Assembly (NCBI GenBank): GCA_024235795.1
Contig: JACKLR010000001.1
Span: 744,001 to 808,000, forward strand
Reading direction: 5' to 3'
Source: Burkholderiales bacterium
Lineage (GTDB): Bacteria; Pseudomonadota; Gammaproteobacteria; Burkholderiales; Nitrosomonadaceae
Length of the DNA stretch: 64,000 bases
The position numbers and the translations under genes were made by a program. Under the pieces are notes generated by a model. The model was not told the DNA's origin. It saw nothing but the letters and a program-made list of their open reading frames with translations, and made no database searches. Below are positions 8,799 through 18,610 of this stretch, piece after piece; position 1 is the stretch's first letter, and each line of letters starts with the position of its first letter.

Positions 8799-10322
8799 AT
8801 GCTAAACACAATCAAACCATTTATAGCTGCCAGCATAGCATTATTTATGGCAACAATACTGGTGATAATCAATCTTTATTTTAATGAGATTGCTATTTTC
8901 TGGATTGCCATGTTATGGATTTTCCTGTTTGCCGCAATTTTAGTAATGCTTGTACAATTTATACATGCAGAAAAGGAAATTCATAGTTACTCTTCCCAGT
9001 TAACCGCGAACAAAGAAAGACTGACTAACGAAATCAAACATAGACTTTGGGCAGAAAAGACAACTGCGGAAGCCAAGGTAAAATCACAGATTGTTGATGA
9101 AAACTTTCCTGTTTTGCTGGCTTACTTTAATACCGACCAACGATGCCGCTATCATAATCGGATTTTCCGCAGATGGTTCGGATTAAAACCGGATCAAATT
9201 GACGGTTTACTCTTAGAGGAATTTGCAAATGAAGAGTTTTCTTCCAGCATCAAAAATAACCTGAAAGACATTCTGTCCGGAAAAACGATCTATGAAGAAC
9301 GCATCCTGAAATCCACAAAAGGTTTTCCATATATCTTTACCGAACAATATGTTCCGCATCTAGATAATAAAGGCAAAGCGATCGGTTTCTATACCCTTCA
9401 CAGCCCTTGTGCGCAAGATAAGAAACGTATTATTTCCACAAAAACCAACCAAAATGACCACACAGCAAAACCAGCTACTGAACACGACAACGTAGATGCT
9501 GCAAAAACAATTACTCATGAAACTTCGCACGCTGGGATAACCGCTGACCGAATCGTCCAGGCTATAAAAGGTGGAGAATTTAATCTTTATTGTCAGAAAA
9601 TTATTTCCCTCGACTCGAAGTCAGAATCACCCGTTCGGTATGAAATTTTGATTCGCATGGCTGAAGAAGAAAATAATCTTATGCCACCCGGCTCGTTTCT
9701 ACCTTTAGTTGATCAATTTAAAATGATGCCACAACTTGATCGCTGGGTTGCGAATCACATCATCCAATGGTTGGCGTCACATTCCAAGGAAAACAGACCA
9801 GTACTCTGTTTGAATGTTGCCAGTGACACATTAAGTGATAAAACTTTTATCAAATTCATTCAAGACAAAATTTTTCATGTCAAGATACCTGCAAATCTAT
9901 TGTGTTTCGAGATTGAAGAATTTGATGCCAAGTCAAAACCTATTGAAACAATCTTTTTCTCAGACAAAATTCATGAATTAGGCTGCTATGTTACATTATG
10001 CAGTTTTGGTCATAGTGCCTCTTCAATGGATTTATTAAAAAAATTAAAAATAGATTTCTTAAAAATTGACGGCAGTATCGTTTGCAATATGCTTTACGAT
10101 GATGAAGATCTTTTACGCATGAAAGGAATCAATCAGATCGCGCGCAAACTGAATATCAAAACAATTGCCGAGCTTGTTGAAACTGATGAAACAATAGCCA
10201 AATTACGCGAAATTGGAATTGACTATGCACAAGGATTCGGCATCGCCCAACCCACCGCGTTGGATAGTCTGAACGCTGAAATCCCAAAAAAGAATATTGA
10301 TTCAATACACTATTCTGAATAA
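8799..10322 (+). CDS. Membrane PAS-EAL protein with degenerate EAL domain
   Basis: 507 residues: two N-terminal transmembrane helices (about 7-28 and 32-53), a short coiled coil, a PAS domain (about 100-205, FNTDQRCRYHNRIFRRWFG), a linker, and an EAL domain (about 250-500). EAL domains hydrolyse cyclic di-GMP, but several key residues differ here: the signature reads YEILIRM instead of EALLR, the DDFG metal-binding pair reads LCSFGHS, and AEGVE reads AELVE. LKIDGSIV and AQGFGIAQP are kept. I infer loss of phosphodiesterase activity, with a possible role as a c-di-GMP sensor or protein-binding module. No GGDEF domain is present. Confidence 0.85.
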   Translation: MLNTIKPFIAASIALFMATILVIINLYFNEIAIFWIAMLWIFLFAAILVMLVQFIHAEKEIHSYSSQLTANKERLTNEIKHRLWAEKTTAEAKVKSQIVDENFPVLLAYFNTDQRCRYHNRIFRRWFGLKPDQIDGLLLEEFANEEFSSSIKNNLKDILSGKTIYEERILKSTKGFPYIFTEQYVPHLDNKGKAIGFYTLHSPCAQDKKRIISTKTNQNDHTAKPATEHDNVDAAKTITHETSHAGITADRIVQAIKGGEFNLYCQKIISLDSKSESPVRYEILIRMAEEENNLMPPGSFLPLVDQFKMMPQLDRWVANHIIQWLASHSKENRPVLCLNVASDTLSDKTFIKFIQDKIFHVKIPANLLCFEIEEFDAKSKPIETIFFSDKIHELGCYVTLCSFGHSASSMDLLKKLKIDFLKIDGSIVCNMLYDDEDLLRMKGINQIARKLNIKTIAELVETDETIAKLREIGIDYAQGFGIAQPTALDSLNAEIPKKNIDSIHYSE

Positions 10323-10325
10323 AAA

Positions 10326-10364
10326 AATAGCGACAGTATTAAAAAATGCGATACTGTCGCTATT
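10326..10364 (-). terminator. Strong Rho-independent terminator of the pnt operon (bidirectional)
   Basis: A perfect 14-bp stem (10326-10339 with 10351-10364) and an 11-base loop lie between the convergent PAS-EAL and pntB genes. Read on the minus strand it is followed by a run of T (the A-run at 10321-10327), so it is a textbook terminator for pntB. On the plus strand it is followed by a weaker AT-rich tract. Confidence 0.85.
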
Positions 10365-10390
10365 AATAATTTTAGTGGGTGCAATGAATA

Positions 10391-11770
10391 TCAGACTGCT
10401 TTGACCATACTTTCAACAACCTTTTTAGCATCACCAAATATCATCATTGTTTTATCCATATAGAACAGGTCATTATCCAATCCTGCATAACCCACACCCA
10501 TACTTCGCTTCACTACCATAACAGTGCGTGCCTTATGCGCCTCCAGAATGGGCATGCCATAAATAGGACTGCCGGGAACATTAGCCGCAGGATTAACCAC
10601 GTCATTAGCTCCGAGTACCAGCACCACATCAGTATTGGAAAAATCGCTGTTAATTTCATCCATTTCTAGAACCTGCTCGTAGGGTATTTCCGCCTCTGCC
10701 AGTAACACATTCATATGACCGGGCATACGTCCAGCTACCGGATGTATTGCAAAGCGTACATTAACACCTTTTTCATGCAGCATTTCAGCGAGTTCCTTAA
10801 CAGCATGTTGCGCTCTTGCAACAGCCAAGCCATAACCCGGAATAATAATAACGCTGTCTGAATTACCCATTAAGAATGCAGCGTCTTCCGCACTGCCGCT
10901 GCGATAGTTTTTTTGTTCTCCGCCACCATCAGTTGCAGTACCCCCGTCACTCCCAAAACCACCTAGAATGACTGATAAAAAGGGCCGATTCATCGCTTTA
11001 CACATAATATATGAAAGAATCGCGCCAGAACTACCTACCAGAGATCCTGCAATAATGAGCATTGGGTTTCCTAAAGAAAATCCAATACCTGCTGCGGCCC
11101 AACCGGAATATGAATTGAGCATTGAAATCACGACGGGCATATCAGCACCGCCAATGGGTATAATGATCAGGAAGCCCAGCAGGAAGGCGATCGCCGTCAT
11201 AACGATAAACGCGGTCCAGTTTGTCGTTTCGCTGAAAAAGAACCACAGCCCAAAACCGATCATAACAATTGCAAGCAACAAATTAAGCATATGTTGACCG
11301 GTGAAGACAACCGGGGTGCCACTCATGCGTCCTGATAATTTAAGAAACGCGATTACCGAACCAGACCATGTCATAGCACCAATAAAAGTTCCCAAGAACA
11401 ATTCCAGCTTGCTACCCGGGGGCAATACTTCCGGCAAGCCAAACGAAACAGGATTATTAATCGCCGCAATTGCAATAAACACAGCTGCCAACCCCACTAG
11501 TGAATGCATAAAAGCCACCAGTTCCGGCATTGCAGTCATCTGTACACGCTTGGCAATAATCGTACCTATGACACCACCTATCGCTATACAACCAATAATC
11601 AACATCCAGTTTTCGGTCAGTGTCATTGTGGTAGCGACAGCAATTATCATACCGACGATACCAAACAAGTTTCCGCGACGCGCAGATTCGGGCGAGCTTA
11701 AGCCTTTTAGCGCCAGTATAAAAAATACTGAAGCAACCAAATATGCGAGTGCTACCATATTTGCTGACAT
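10391..11770 (-). CDS. pntB: NAD(P) transhydrogenase subunit beta
   Basis: Membrane subunit plus NADP-binding domain III of the proton-translocating transhydrogenase, which makes NADPH from NADH using the proton motive force. 459 residues with about nine transmembrane helices in the first 290 residues, then the soluble domain with IIPGYGLAVARAQHAVKELAE and HPVAGRMPGHMNVLLAEA, the NADP-binding blocks. It is the last gene of pntAA-pntAB-pntB; its start abuts the stop of pntAB with no gap. A strong terminator follows. Confidence 0.96.
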   Translation of the reverse strand: MSANMVALAYLVASVFFILALKGLSSPESARRGNLFGIVGMIIAVATTMTLTENWMLIIGCIAIGGVIGTIIAKRVQMTAMPELVAFMHSLVGLAAVFIAIAAINNPVSFGLPEVLPPGSKLELFLGTFIGAMTWSGSVIAFLKLSGRMSGTPVVFTGQHMLNLLLAIVMIGFGLWFFFSETTNWTAFIVMTAIAFLLGFLIIIPIGGADMPVVISMLNSYSGWAAAGIGFSLGNPMLIIAGSLVGSSGAILSYIMCKAMNRPFLSVILGGFGSDGGTATDGGGEQKNYRSGSAEDAAFLMGNSDSVIIIPGYGLAVARAQHAVKELAEMLHEKGVNVRFAIHPVAGRMPGHMNVLLAEAEIPYEQVLEMDEINSDFSNTDVVLVLGANDVVNPAANVPGSPIYGMPILEAHKARTVMVVKRSMGVGYAGLDNDLFYMDKTMMIFGDAKKVVESMVKAV

Positions 11771-12079
11771 TTACGCACTTCCTTTTTTATCTTTTTTCTT
11801 GAACATTTCCAGCATCCGTTGACTGACCAGAAACCCGCCAAACACATTAACCGCCGCAAGCGTCACGGCTACGGCGCCTAACCACACTCCCCAATCCATA
11901 TCCAAAGGGCCTGCGGCCAGCATAGCGCCCACAATGATAATACTCGAAATTGCATTGGTAACAGACATCAGAGGTGTATGCAGAGCAGGCGTCACATTCC
12001 ACACCACATGGTAACCGACAAAAATTGCCAGTACAAAAATTGTTAGATTGATAATAAGTGGATCGATGTCACCTATCAT
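11771..12079 (-). CDS. pntAB: NAD(P) transhydrogenase subunit alpha, membrane part (alpha2)
   Basis: A 102-residue membrane protein with three predicted helices, corresponding to the C-terminal membrane portion of E. coli PntA. The conserved GYHVVWNVTPALHTPLMSVT block and SGIIIVGA-like segment (AISSIIIVGAML) are visible. It lies between pntAA and pntB in the three-gene arrangement found in many alpha- and betaproteobacteria, where alpha is split in two. It forms part of the proton channel with PntB. Confidence 0.94.
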   Translation of the reverse strand: MIGDIDPLIINLTIFVLAIFVGYHVVWNVTPALHTPLMSVTNAISSIIIVGAMLAAGPLDMDWGVWLGAVAVTLAAVNVFGGFLVSQRMLEMFKKKDKKGSA

Positions 12080-12164
12080 ATTTACTCCTTTTATATTCGT
12101 TAACTGTATGTCCAGGGATGATAGAAATTAGAGACGCTTTTGTGTATTTCAAGAGCAATTATGC

Positions 12165-13286
12165 TTAACCCACAACACTGCCATTACTACAAACCAATGT
12201 TCCGGCAACAATTTCATCCTCACGGTCAATGTTTAACTTTCCGCTTTCTGAATCGACTATCAGATTCAGAAGATTCATCAAATTACGCGCATATAATGTG
12301 CTGGAATCAGCCGCGACCAACCCGGGAAGATTGGCAATACCGACCAGATTTACGCCATGCTTCACAACCGTTTTGTCCAGTTCGGATAAAGGACAGTTAC
12401 CACCTGCCTCTACAGCCAAATCCACAATAACTGAACCTGGTTTCATCGCTTTTACGGTTTCTTCTTTGATCAAAACAGGTGCTGGACGTCCCGGAATTAA
12501 TGCAGTTGTAATAATAATGTCTGCAGCAATTGCTCTTTCATGTACCAATTCCCCCTGTCGGCGCTTATAGTCTTCCGACATTTCAGCTGCATAACCACCT
12601 GCTGTTTCAGCATTGGCCTTTTCTTCTTCATTGAGCGGCACTTCTACAAATTTAGCGCCTAGACTCTCAACCTGTTCTTTTACAGCGGGACGCACATCAA
12701 AAGCTTCAACAACCGCACCCAGTCTTTTTGCGGTAGCAATCGCCTGCAATCCAGCCACGCCAGCACCAAGAATCAAGACACGTGCAGCTTTAACTGTTCC
12801 AGCTGCCGTCATCAACATCGGAAAAAAACGCTGATAAATATCAGCCGCCATAATTACCGCCTTGTAGCCGGCAATATTTGCTTGCGACGACAGCACGTCC
12901 ATATTCTGGGCGCGCGTAATTCGTGGTAATTTTTCCATTGCGAATGCTGTTAAACCATGCTTGGCGAGCACTTCTATTCCATCTGACTTATGTGGCGCCA
13001 AAAGCCCCAATAGCACCGCATCGTTACGCATCAAGGCTAGCTCGTCTGCTTCTGGTCCACGTACCTTGAGTATGATTTCTGCCTGGCTATAAAGCGCCGC
13101 GGCATCAGCAACGATTTTTGCACCCGCGGCTTCAAATTCCGAATCAGGTATACTTGCCTTTGTACCCGCACCTGATTGTACTGATACAACATGGACACCC
13201 TTTGCAGTATATTTTTTTATGGTCTCCGGTGTAGCTGCTACACGTGTTTCTCCCCCGCGAATCTCGGCGGGTATACCTATATGCAT
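12165..13286 (-). CDS. pntAA: NAD(P) transhydrogenase subunit alpha, NAD-binding part (alpha1)
   Basis: Soluble NAD(H)-binding domain I, 373 residues. The N-terminus (MHIGIPAEIRGGETRVA) and the Rossmann motif LILGAGVAGLQAIATAKRLG are diagnostic of the transhydrogenase and alanine dehydrogenase family; AGGYAAEMSEDY and the short C-terminus with no membrane helices mark the split PntAA type. First gene of the pnt operon, 85 bp before pntAB. The region upstream is AT-rich and presumably holds the promoter. Confidence 0.95.
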   Translation of the reverse strand: MHIGIPAEIRGGETRVAATPETIKKYTAKGVHVVSVQSGAGTKASIPDSEFEAAGAKIVADAAALYSQAEIILKVRGPEADELALMRNDAVLLGLLAPHKSDGIEVLAKHGLTAFAMEKLPRITRAQNMDVLSSQANIAGYKAVIMAADIYQRFFPMLMTAAGTVKAARVLILGAGVAGLQAIATAKRLGAVVEAFDVRPAVKEQVESLGAKFVEVPLNEEEKANAETAGGYAAEMSEDYKRRQGELVHERAIAADIIITTALIPGRPAPVLIKEETVKAMKPGSVIVDLAVEAGGNCPLSELDKTVVKHGVNLVGIANLPGLVAADSSTLYARNLMNLLNLIVDSESGKLNIDREDEIVAGTLVCSNGSVVG

Positions 13287-13541
13287 TGGTGATCTCCCTT
13301 ATCTTGCCAACAAACTTGCAAACAAGAATTTTTTTATGAATAACATTGAGTTTTTCTTCTTATCAATTGCAAATTATAAATCAATTTGCGCTTCACGTAA
13401 CAGATTCCTGGATCAGATGATGCAATTGATACACTTTTAAAACAACTACCGGATTTTGATTTAAACATTAGCAGGGTATTGAAAAACATTTTCAAAGCAG
13501 CCAATACTGCGACAAAAACAGCCGAAAAATGCAGTCATACT

Positions 13542-13646
13542 TTATAAAATTAACAGCTTGAGTCTGATTTTAGCAATAATTAAATTCATGGTCATTGCAA
13601 TAGCTGTTATTAACCTGTTTGCTCTTTGCATTTGTAAATATTTCAT
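13542..13646 (-). CDS. Candidate 34-residue small protein with strong ribosome-binding site
   Basis: A short frame from the ATG at 13646 to TAA at 13542, encoding a basic, hydrophobic peptide (begins MKYLQMQRANRLITAIAM). The ATG is preceded by GGAGG with a 6-base spacing, the best Shine-Dalgarno in this 900-bp gap, which is the main reason for listing it. Residues 12-28 could form a short amphipathic or membrane helix. I recognise no family. It might be a small membrane peptide, a leader peptide or chance. Confidence 0.35.
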   Translation of the reverse strand: MKYLQMQRANRLITAIAMTMNLIIAKIRLKLLIL

Positions 13647-14048
13647 ACTGACCTCCAGAAGACAAATAATTTGTTATAAAACTGGGATTTACCTAATACC
13701 TAATCAGATTTAAGATATTTTGTTTTTCAATATATCGAAAAGATTCCGTCGAAAATCACTGAACTTGATTGCGACTGTATTGAAGAAAATATCCAATAAA
13801 CTTTTTTACTCACATATTTGGATTTTTTACGATAAGTATTCGATCATAGCCTTTGGAATCTTGACGACTATAACCAAAAATACATTTATTGACTTAATAG
13901 CAAGATCTATGGCAACACATAACAATCAATAGCTTATGTTACTTTAGTTACTGAATGGAACTATTTTTGTCGCACACTTAAGATACCTAAATGAAATGCT
14001 GGAATTTTTTAACACTATGATTTTTTTATAAGCCTTGCTGTCTCCGAT
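13647..14048. other. AT-rich intergenic stretch
   Basis: About 400 bases with no gene I can support. An open frame of 70 codons at 13720-13932 (+) has AT-driven composition (many Lys, Ile, Phe, Asn), no Shine-Dalgarno and no recognisable motif, so I do not call it. The region may hold the promoter of the small frame at 13542-13646. Confidence 0.4.
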
Positions 14049-14186
14049 ATGCAAACAAAGCCTGAAAGTCAGCACAAAAAGCGAGACACATACTGTGCCG
14101 ATTGGAAACGGCGTTTATACCAAATAAAAGAGCACTTTGAGTTTGTTTTTAACGCGGCAGCGACAACGCAGATCGTTTTTCATTGA
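14049..14186 (+). CDS. Doubtful 45-residue open frame
   Basis: Frame from ATG 14049 to TGA 14184-14186 encoding a basic peptide (MQTKPESQHKKRDTYCADW at its start). Its base composition is richer in GC than the flanking sequence, which suggests a genuine coding relic, but there is no clear Shine-Dalgarno and I recognise no family. It ends a few bases before the stop of the convergent cyclodeaminase-like gene. Confidence 0.2.
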   Translation: MQTKPESQHKKRDTYCADWKRRLYQIKEHFEFVFNAAATTQIVFH

Positions 14187-14190
14187 ATTG

Positions 14191-15171
14191 TTACATTTCA
14201 ATCAATACACCTCGCGATGTCTCACAAGCGCGTTGATACGCTAATGCTGAAAGTGCCAAATCACCTAATGCCAGACCCCGAAATACAAACGCCGTGCGTT
14301 CAGTTTCATTCGTGCGTCCCAAAATCTTTTTATTGACCAGTCCTGTCAGATCTCCCGAGACCAGATTCGGCGGAACCAATGGTTTGGTCATCTGCGCTTC
14401 CTGTTCCTGATCATCAATGACAATACGATCAAAAATGGTCATGCCCTCGACGAACCAGGGCGCTGCCAGATCGGTCATGGTAACAAAAGCACCTGGTTTT
14501 AACCATCGCGCATCCAGAAAAGGTTCCAGTTCAGGTGAAATTGTCACCGACGTCACTATCAGATCAGCTTCACACAATGCTTCTTGAGCTGATTCGCACG
14601 CTATTGCAGCCAATCCCATTTCCCTTGCTTTTCTACAAAAAACAGTTTGGTTTTCAACGCCACGACTAAAAGCATGCACTTCCTTTAGGGGAAACAGATC
14701 TGCAAATGCGCTTAAATGACTGCGTGCCTGCACGCCACAACCAATAAATGCCGCAATCGTTGAATCTTCTCTGGCCAGTCTTTTGGCCGCTACAGCACTC
14801 AAGCCAGCTGTTCGAACCGCTGTTACCCAGCCTCCATCCATTAAGGCCAGCGGCAAACCGGTGTCACTATCTAGCAATGTCACCAAAGCATAAATACTTT
14901 TCAAACCCCGATGGGTATTTTTTGGATTCAACAACAATGTTTTCACCGCCAAAATTTGCGGGTCATCTGCGGCTGCCAAAGTTGCCATCATATATCTGCC
15001 GTCAGGCGGCGTAATCACCGCTTTAGGCGCATTCCAGACCCGAGATCGATTACGTTCATCTATCAAGTGCTCAATACTCGCCACAACCTCACCTGTCGCT
15101 AATTGCATTTGTTCGAGCGCCTTCTGTGACAAAAAGCGGATATAAACAGGCGTCTCAGTAATCATGGTCAA
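14191..15171 (-). CDS. Ornithine cyclodeaminase / mu-crystallin family protein
   Basis: 326-residue NAD(P)-dependent enzyme family that includes ornithine cyclodeaminase, alanine dehydrogenase and imine reductases. Visible: the N-terminal substrate domain with DDPQILAVKTLLLNP, DGGWVTAVRTAGLSAVAAKRLAR, and the Rossmann motif AAFIGCGVQARSHLSAF, then DLIVTSVTIS. The usual ornithine cyclodeaminase residues cannot be judged by eye, so the substrate is left open. A single gene in an AT-rich context with long empty flanks on both sides. Confidence 0.85.
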   Translation of the reverse strand: MTMITETPVYIRFLSQKALEQMQLATGEVVASIEHLIDERNRSRVWNAPKAVITPPDGRYMMATLAAADDPQILAVKTLLLNPKNTHRGLKSIYALVTLLDSDTGLPLALMDGGWVTAVRTAGLSAVAAKRLAREDSTIAAFIGCGVQARSHLSAFADLFPLKEVHAFSRGVENQTVFCRKAREMGLAAIACESAQEALCEADLIVTSVTISPELEPFLDARWLKPGAFVTMTDLAAPWFVEGMTIFDRIVIDDQEQEAQMTKPLVPPNLVSGDLTGLVNKKILGRTNETERTAFVFRGLALGDLALSALAYQRACETSRGVLIEM

Positions 15172-15847
15172 TATAAATACTCATATAATACTGCTTCTCT
15201 CTTAACCAGTTGACACTGTTTTTTTATATGCTCATCGGGATTGGAGATCGCCGACATTAATTCTGGCACGTTTTACAAATGCAACACATATGATTCAATC
15301 AGTTAAAAAATCAAAAATATTTCAACATCTACAACAACTTAATTCCATTGAATAAAATCAAATGATGCCTAAAATCACAATACACATTATTGAGCTTGCA
15401 ACATTAAATGAATGTATATTTTCAGAAAATATATTCTCGATATTAGCAAAGCTAAAAACTGCTATAACAAAATTTTCGAATTCAACAGCAGTGAACAGCA
15501 TTTATATATTTATATTCTGACTGAATGACAACGCCACAGTGACTAAAAACTATCTCACAGACACCTTCATCATAAATAACCGAGCAAATATATTTATTCG
15601 TCACCGCTCTGTCATTTATGCAACTATGTGTTCAATTTGGCTTGAAAACACAGTCAACGATTACTATAACGATAGACTTCGCTTAGGATCAGAGTTATTC
15701 TTAATACTTTCCATTCAAATCGATAAGTACAAAAACAATTTATATTTAAAAGATACATGCGCAAAAATTTCTGTCAAAACCTAAGTTTGTAAATATTTCC
15801 CACGTACATTAAAATATTAAGTTTCACATTCTCTAAGCGAACATTTA
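15172..15847. other. Long AT-rich intergenic region
   Basis: About 680 bases between divergent genes. Only an 81-codon frame (15539-15784, +) is open; it begins at GTG, lacks a ribosome-binding site and has AT-driven composition, so it is not called. I see no RNA gene or clear repeat. It probably holds the promoters for both flanking genes and possibly old decayed sequence. Confidence 0.4.
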
Positions 15848-16735
15848 ATGCGAATGCCTTCTTTCGACAACAAATCTGGTGTGACCACTATTTCAACAGC
15901 ACTCATTTCTGCTTTGTGTAAAGTTCTGCGTCCACTGGTCAGGCTCATGCTGTCCAAAGGTGTAACTTATATTTACCTGACAGATGTTTTGAAAAAAATA
16001 TATGTGGAAGTGGGAGACAAGGAATTCCGCATGAATGACAAGCCCACAACAGATAGTCATTTAAGTCTGCTTACCGGTATTCATCGCAAAGATATCAAGC
16101 GATTACGCCCCGCCGTCAATACAGATGCTGAAATTGTTCCAGAAACTGTATCTATGGGTGCCCGGTTAGTCAGTCAATGGACAAGCGATCCCGCTTATCT
16201 CGATGAAAATAACTCACCCAAGCCTTTGCCACGTTTTATGCGGGATGGCGGAGCGATTTCCTTTGAAGGACTTGTTGCAAGTATCAGTAAAGACATTCGT
16301 TCCCGTGTCGTGCTAGATGAATGGTTGCGGCTGGGAGTCGTGCATATCGACGATCAACGCCGCGTTTGCCTCAATGTAGAGGCATTTGTTCCGGCGAAAG
16401 GTTTTGATGAAAAAGCATATTATTTTGGCCATAACTTGCATGATCACTGTGCTGCTGCCGCATCCAATTTGATCGGTGAAAGCCAGCCTTTCCTTGAGCG
16501 CAGCGTACATTATGATGCTTTATGCACTGATTCAATCAGGATTCTTGCGGAACAATCCGAGCTGATGTGCATGAATGCGCTCTTGACGATTAATAAAAAA
16601 GCTATGGAACTTGAGAAAGATGATGCACAGAAGAACGGTCCACGGCAACGTATGACGATGGGTGTCTATTTCTACAGTGAACCGGTTAAGTTTGAAAAAC
16701 CTGATGAAAAAAACAATCAATTTCCTGAAAAATAA
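15848..16735 (+). CDS. DUF6502-like protein
   Basis: 295-residue predicted cytoplasmic protein. The N-terminal part (RPLVRLMLSKGVTYIYLTDVLKKIYVEV) followed by LLTGIHRKDIKRLR looks like the helix-turn-helix-like region of the DUF6502 family. The family is usually paired with a DUF5666 protein, as here: the next gene starts 61 bp after this stop. Function is unknown; the N-terminal fold suggests regulation. No membrane segment or signal peptide is seen. Confidence 0.7.
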   Translation: MRMPSFDNKSGVTTISTALISALCKVLRPLVRLMLSKGVTYIYLTDVLKKIYVEVGDKEFRMNDKPTTDSHLSLLTGIHRKDIKRLRPAVNTDAEIVPETVSMGARLVSQWTSDPAYLDENNSPKPLPRFMRDGGAISFEGLVASISKDIRSRVVLDEWLRLGVVHIDDQRRVCLNVEAFVPAKGFDEKAYYFGHNLHDHCAAAASNLIGESQPFLERSVHYDALCTDSIRILAEQSELMCMNALLTINKKAMELEKDDAQKNGPRQRMTMGVYFYSEPVKFEKPDEKNNQFPEK

Positions 16736-16796
16736 TGGCGCCCCAAGCATTCTGGATGCCAGATTAGAACAGCAAGATGTCAATGTTCACACGATA

Positions 16797-18404
16797 ATGA
16801 CAAGCCTGATATCTGGAACCATAAAATTCATTGTTATTATCCTAACACTGGCATTCCCGTTTGGCGCACAGGGAATGGCTAACTGTGAAACAAGTTCATC
16901 CTCTTTTAATCCACTTGCTTTAGCCCATTCCGGGATAGGCGGCACGGGTATTGAAGTTACACAGTCAGGTGTTGGTGGTACCGGAATCGATCACGGCAAT
17001 CTGGACAGCAGCGACAGCATCTTTGATGCCAATGACATAATGGCCAAGGATGACGGTATCGGCGGCACTGGGATTTTTGGGATGATTACCGGTTTTGCCA
17101 GCATTTGTGTAAATGGTGTTGAAATTCACTACACTGCCAACACTCCTGTTACTATGGATGGATTACCGTCAACGTTAATGGGCCTGGAAACGGGTCAAAT
17201 TATCGCAGTTCGCGCCGAAGAATCTAACAATGAACTAACTGCCAAGCATATTGCGATCATGCATGCCGCTGTTGGCCCGGTAACCCGCATAGATCATATC
17301 TCACGAAAAATTAAGGTGCTCGGTCAATCCGTACAGCTACTTCCAAATGATGACATGGAAACACTGCATAAAGGTGCATGGGTGAAGGTCAGTGGCCACC
17401 GTCTGGCAAATGGAACCGTAGTTGCATCGTATATCCAGCCGACGCAACCGCTTGATCGATCGATAATTAACGGACGAATTACTCAAATAAATATTGATGA
17501 ACTTGTCATTGATGGCACCCGCGTCGAATTTGACCCGCAGTCTCTGCCAGGCGACTTCGCGGAAGGTATGGAAGTTTCAATCAGGGGTCACTGGAACGGC
17601 ACACTCCTACAGCCGCAAACAATACAGATTGACCCTACAAAGCATGGTCTGGGACATGTTGAGCACATTATCGTTGAAGGTTACGTTCACGCCATAAATG
17701 ACCAAGCACTCAGGCTTAACAATCACGCAATTGTAATAAACCAAGATACAGAGATTACAGGAACAACACATGAGGATCTGCAACGGAATCAACTTATACA
17801 GATCAACGGCCGGTTAACAGAGCATGACCTTGTTGTCGCAGATAAGATTGAACTAAAGTACACATCAATTTTTCATGATGGAGACGAAATCCATATCGAG
17901 AACATCAACCGCCTATCAAATGATGCCGAAAAGGCCACTGAAGAAAACAACACCGAGGACACTTCTGAAAAAACAAAGCTTTACCTGAAGGACATGCAAA
18001 ACCAAGGCCATAAAGCGAAAGCGGATTCCGATTCGGCGAAATTAACAGATTCTTCAAGAAATAACAATTTTGAAATTTCGAACACCTCGGAACCGAAGGC
18101 TGAACAAAATGACAAAGATCAAGCACCCGATTCTTCCAACAAATCAATTGATCATGCCTTTGGCAGAAATGACGTCGATTCCCTCAACCGCAAGGAACAC
18201 GAGGATGAATCAGATTCAATTGACGTGACACAAAATCTGGATCAAAGCTTTGACTTTGACAATGATCTGAATAGAGGTCATGACTTAGACCAAGATTCAA
18301 TTGAGAGCCATGACCCGAATCTGGATCATGAACAGATTGTTGGCAGAGATTTCGGTATGGATTACGACAGAAATTTTGGATCGATAAACATCGTCTGGCA
18401 GTAA
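16797..18404 (+). CDS. Exported DUF5666-domain protein with Asp-rich C-terminus
   Basis: Predicted secreted or periplasmic protein of 535 residues. I start it at the ATG at 16797 because this gives a standard signal peptide (KFIVIILTLAFPFGAQGMA); the frame is open further up into the preceding gene, with another ATG at 16704. The mature protein begins with three GGTG repeats (GIGGTGIE, GVGGTGID, GIGGTGIF), then about four tandem OB-like DUF5666 modules (for example VTRIDHISRKIKVLG and GRITQINIDELVIDG). The last 150 residues are low-complexity and rich in Asp, Ser and Asn, possibly calcium-binding. Paired with the DUF6502-like gene upstream. Confidence 0.75.
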   Translation: MTSLISGTIKFIVIILTLAFPFGAQGMANCETSSSSFNPLALAHSGIGGTGIEVTQSGVGGTGIDHGNLDSSDSIFDANDIMAKDDGIGGTGIFGMITGFASICVNGVEIHYTANTPVTMDGLPSTLMGLETGQIIAVRAEESNNELTAKHIAIMHAAVGPVTRIDHISRKIKVLGQSVQLLPNDDMETLHKGAWVKVSGHRLANGTVVASYIQPTQPLDRSIINGRITQINIDELVIDGTRVEFDPQSLPGDFAEGMEVSIRGHWNGTLLQPQTIQIDPTKHGLGHVEHIIVEGYVHAINDQALRLNNHAIVINQDTEITGTTHEDLQRNQLIQINGRLTEHDLVVADKIELKYTSIFHDGDEIHIENINRLSNDAEKATEENNTEDTSEKTKLYLKDMQNQGHKAKADSDSAKLTDSSRNNNFEISNTSEPKAEQNDKDQAPDSSNKSIDHAFGRNDVDSLNRKEHEDESDSIDVTQNLDQSFDFDNDLNRGHDLDQDSIESHDPNLDHEQIVGRDFGMDYDRNFGSINIVWQ

Positions 18405-18610
18405 AGCCGAACTTTTAATATATGCAATCAACCAATAAACCGCTTACGACCTGAAAGATTCTGGTACTGCGTCAAGACTGGGGTCAGAGTTCCTTCTGCT
18501 ATATGCACTATTTGCATTTTAAATCTCCAATCCCCATAATCCTGACAAATTTAAACACTTCGAAACAAATTGGAAAATCTGATTTCTACTTTCTGCCTAT
18601 TTATTTACAA

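Noticed and set aside
13720..13932. 70-codon frame in an AT-rich gap
   Set aside because: AT-driven composition, no ribosome-binding site, no motif.
15539..15784. 81-codon frame in the gap before the DUF6502-like gene
   Set aside because: GTG start without Shine-Dalgarno, AT-driven residues, no recognisable domain.
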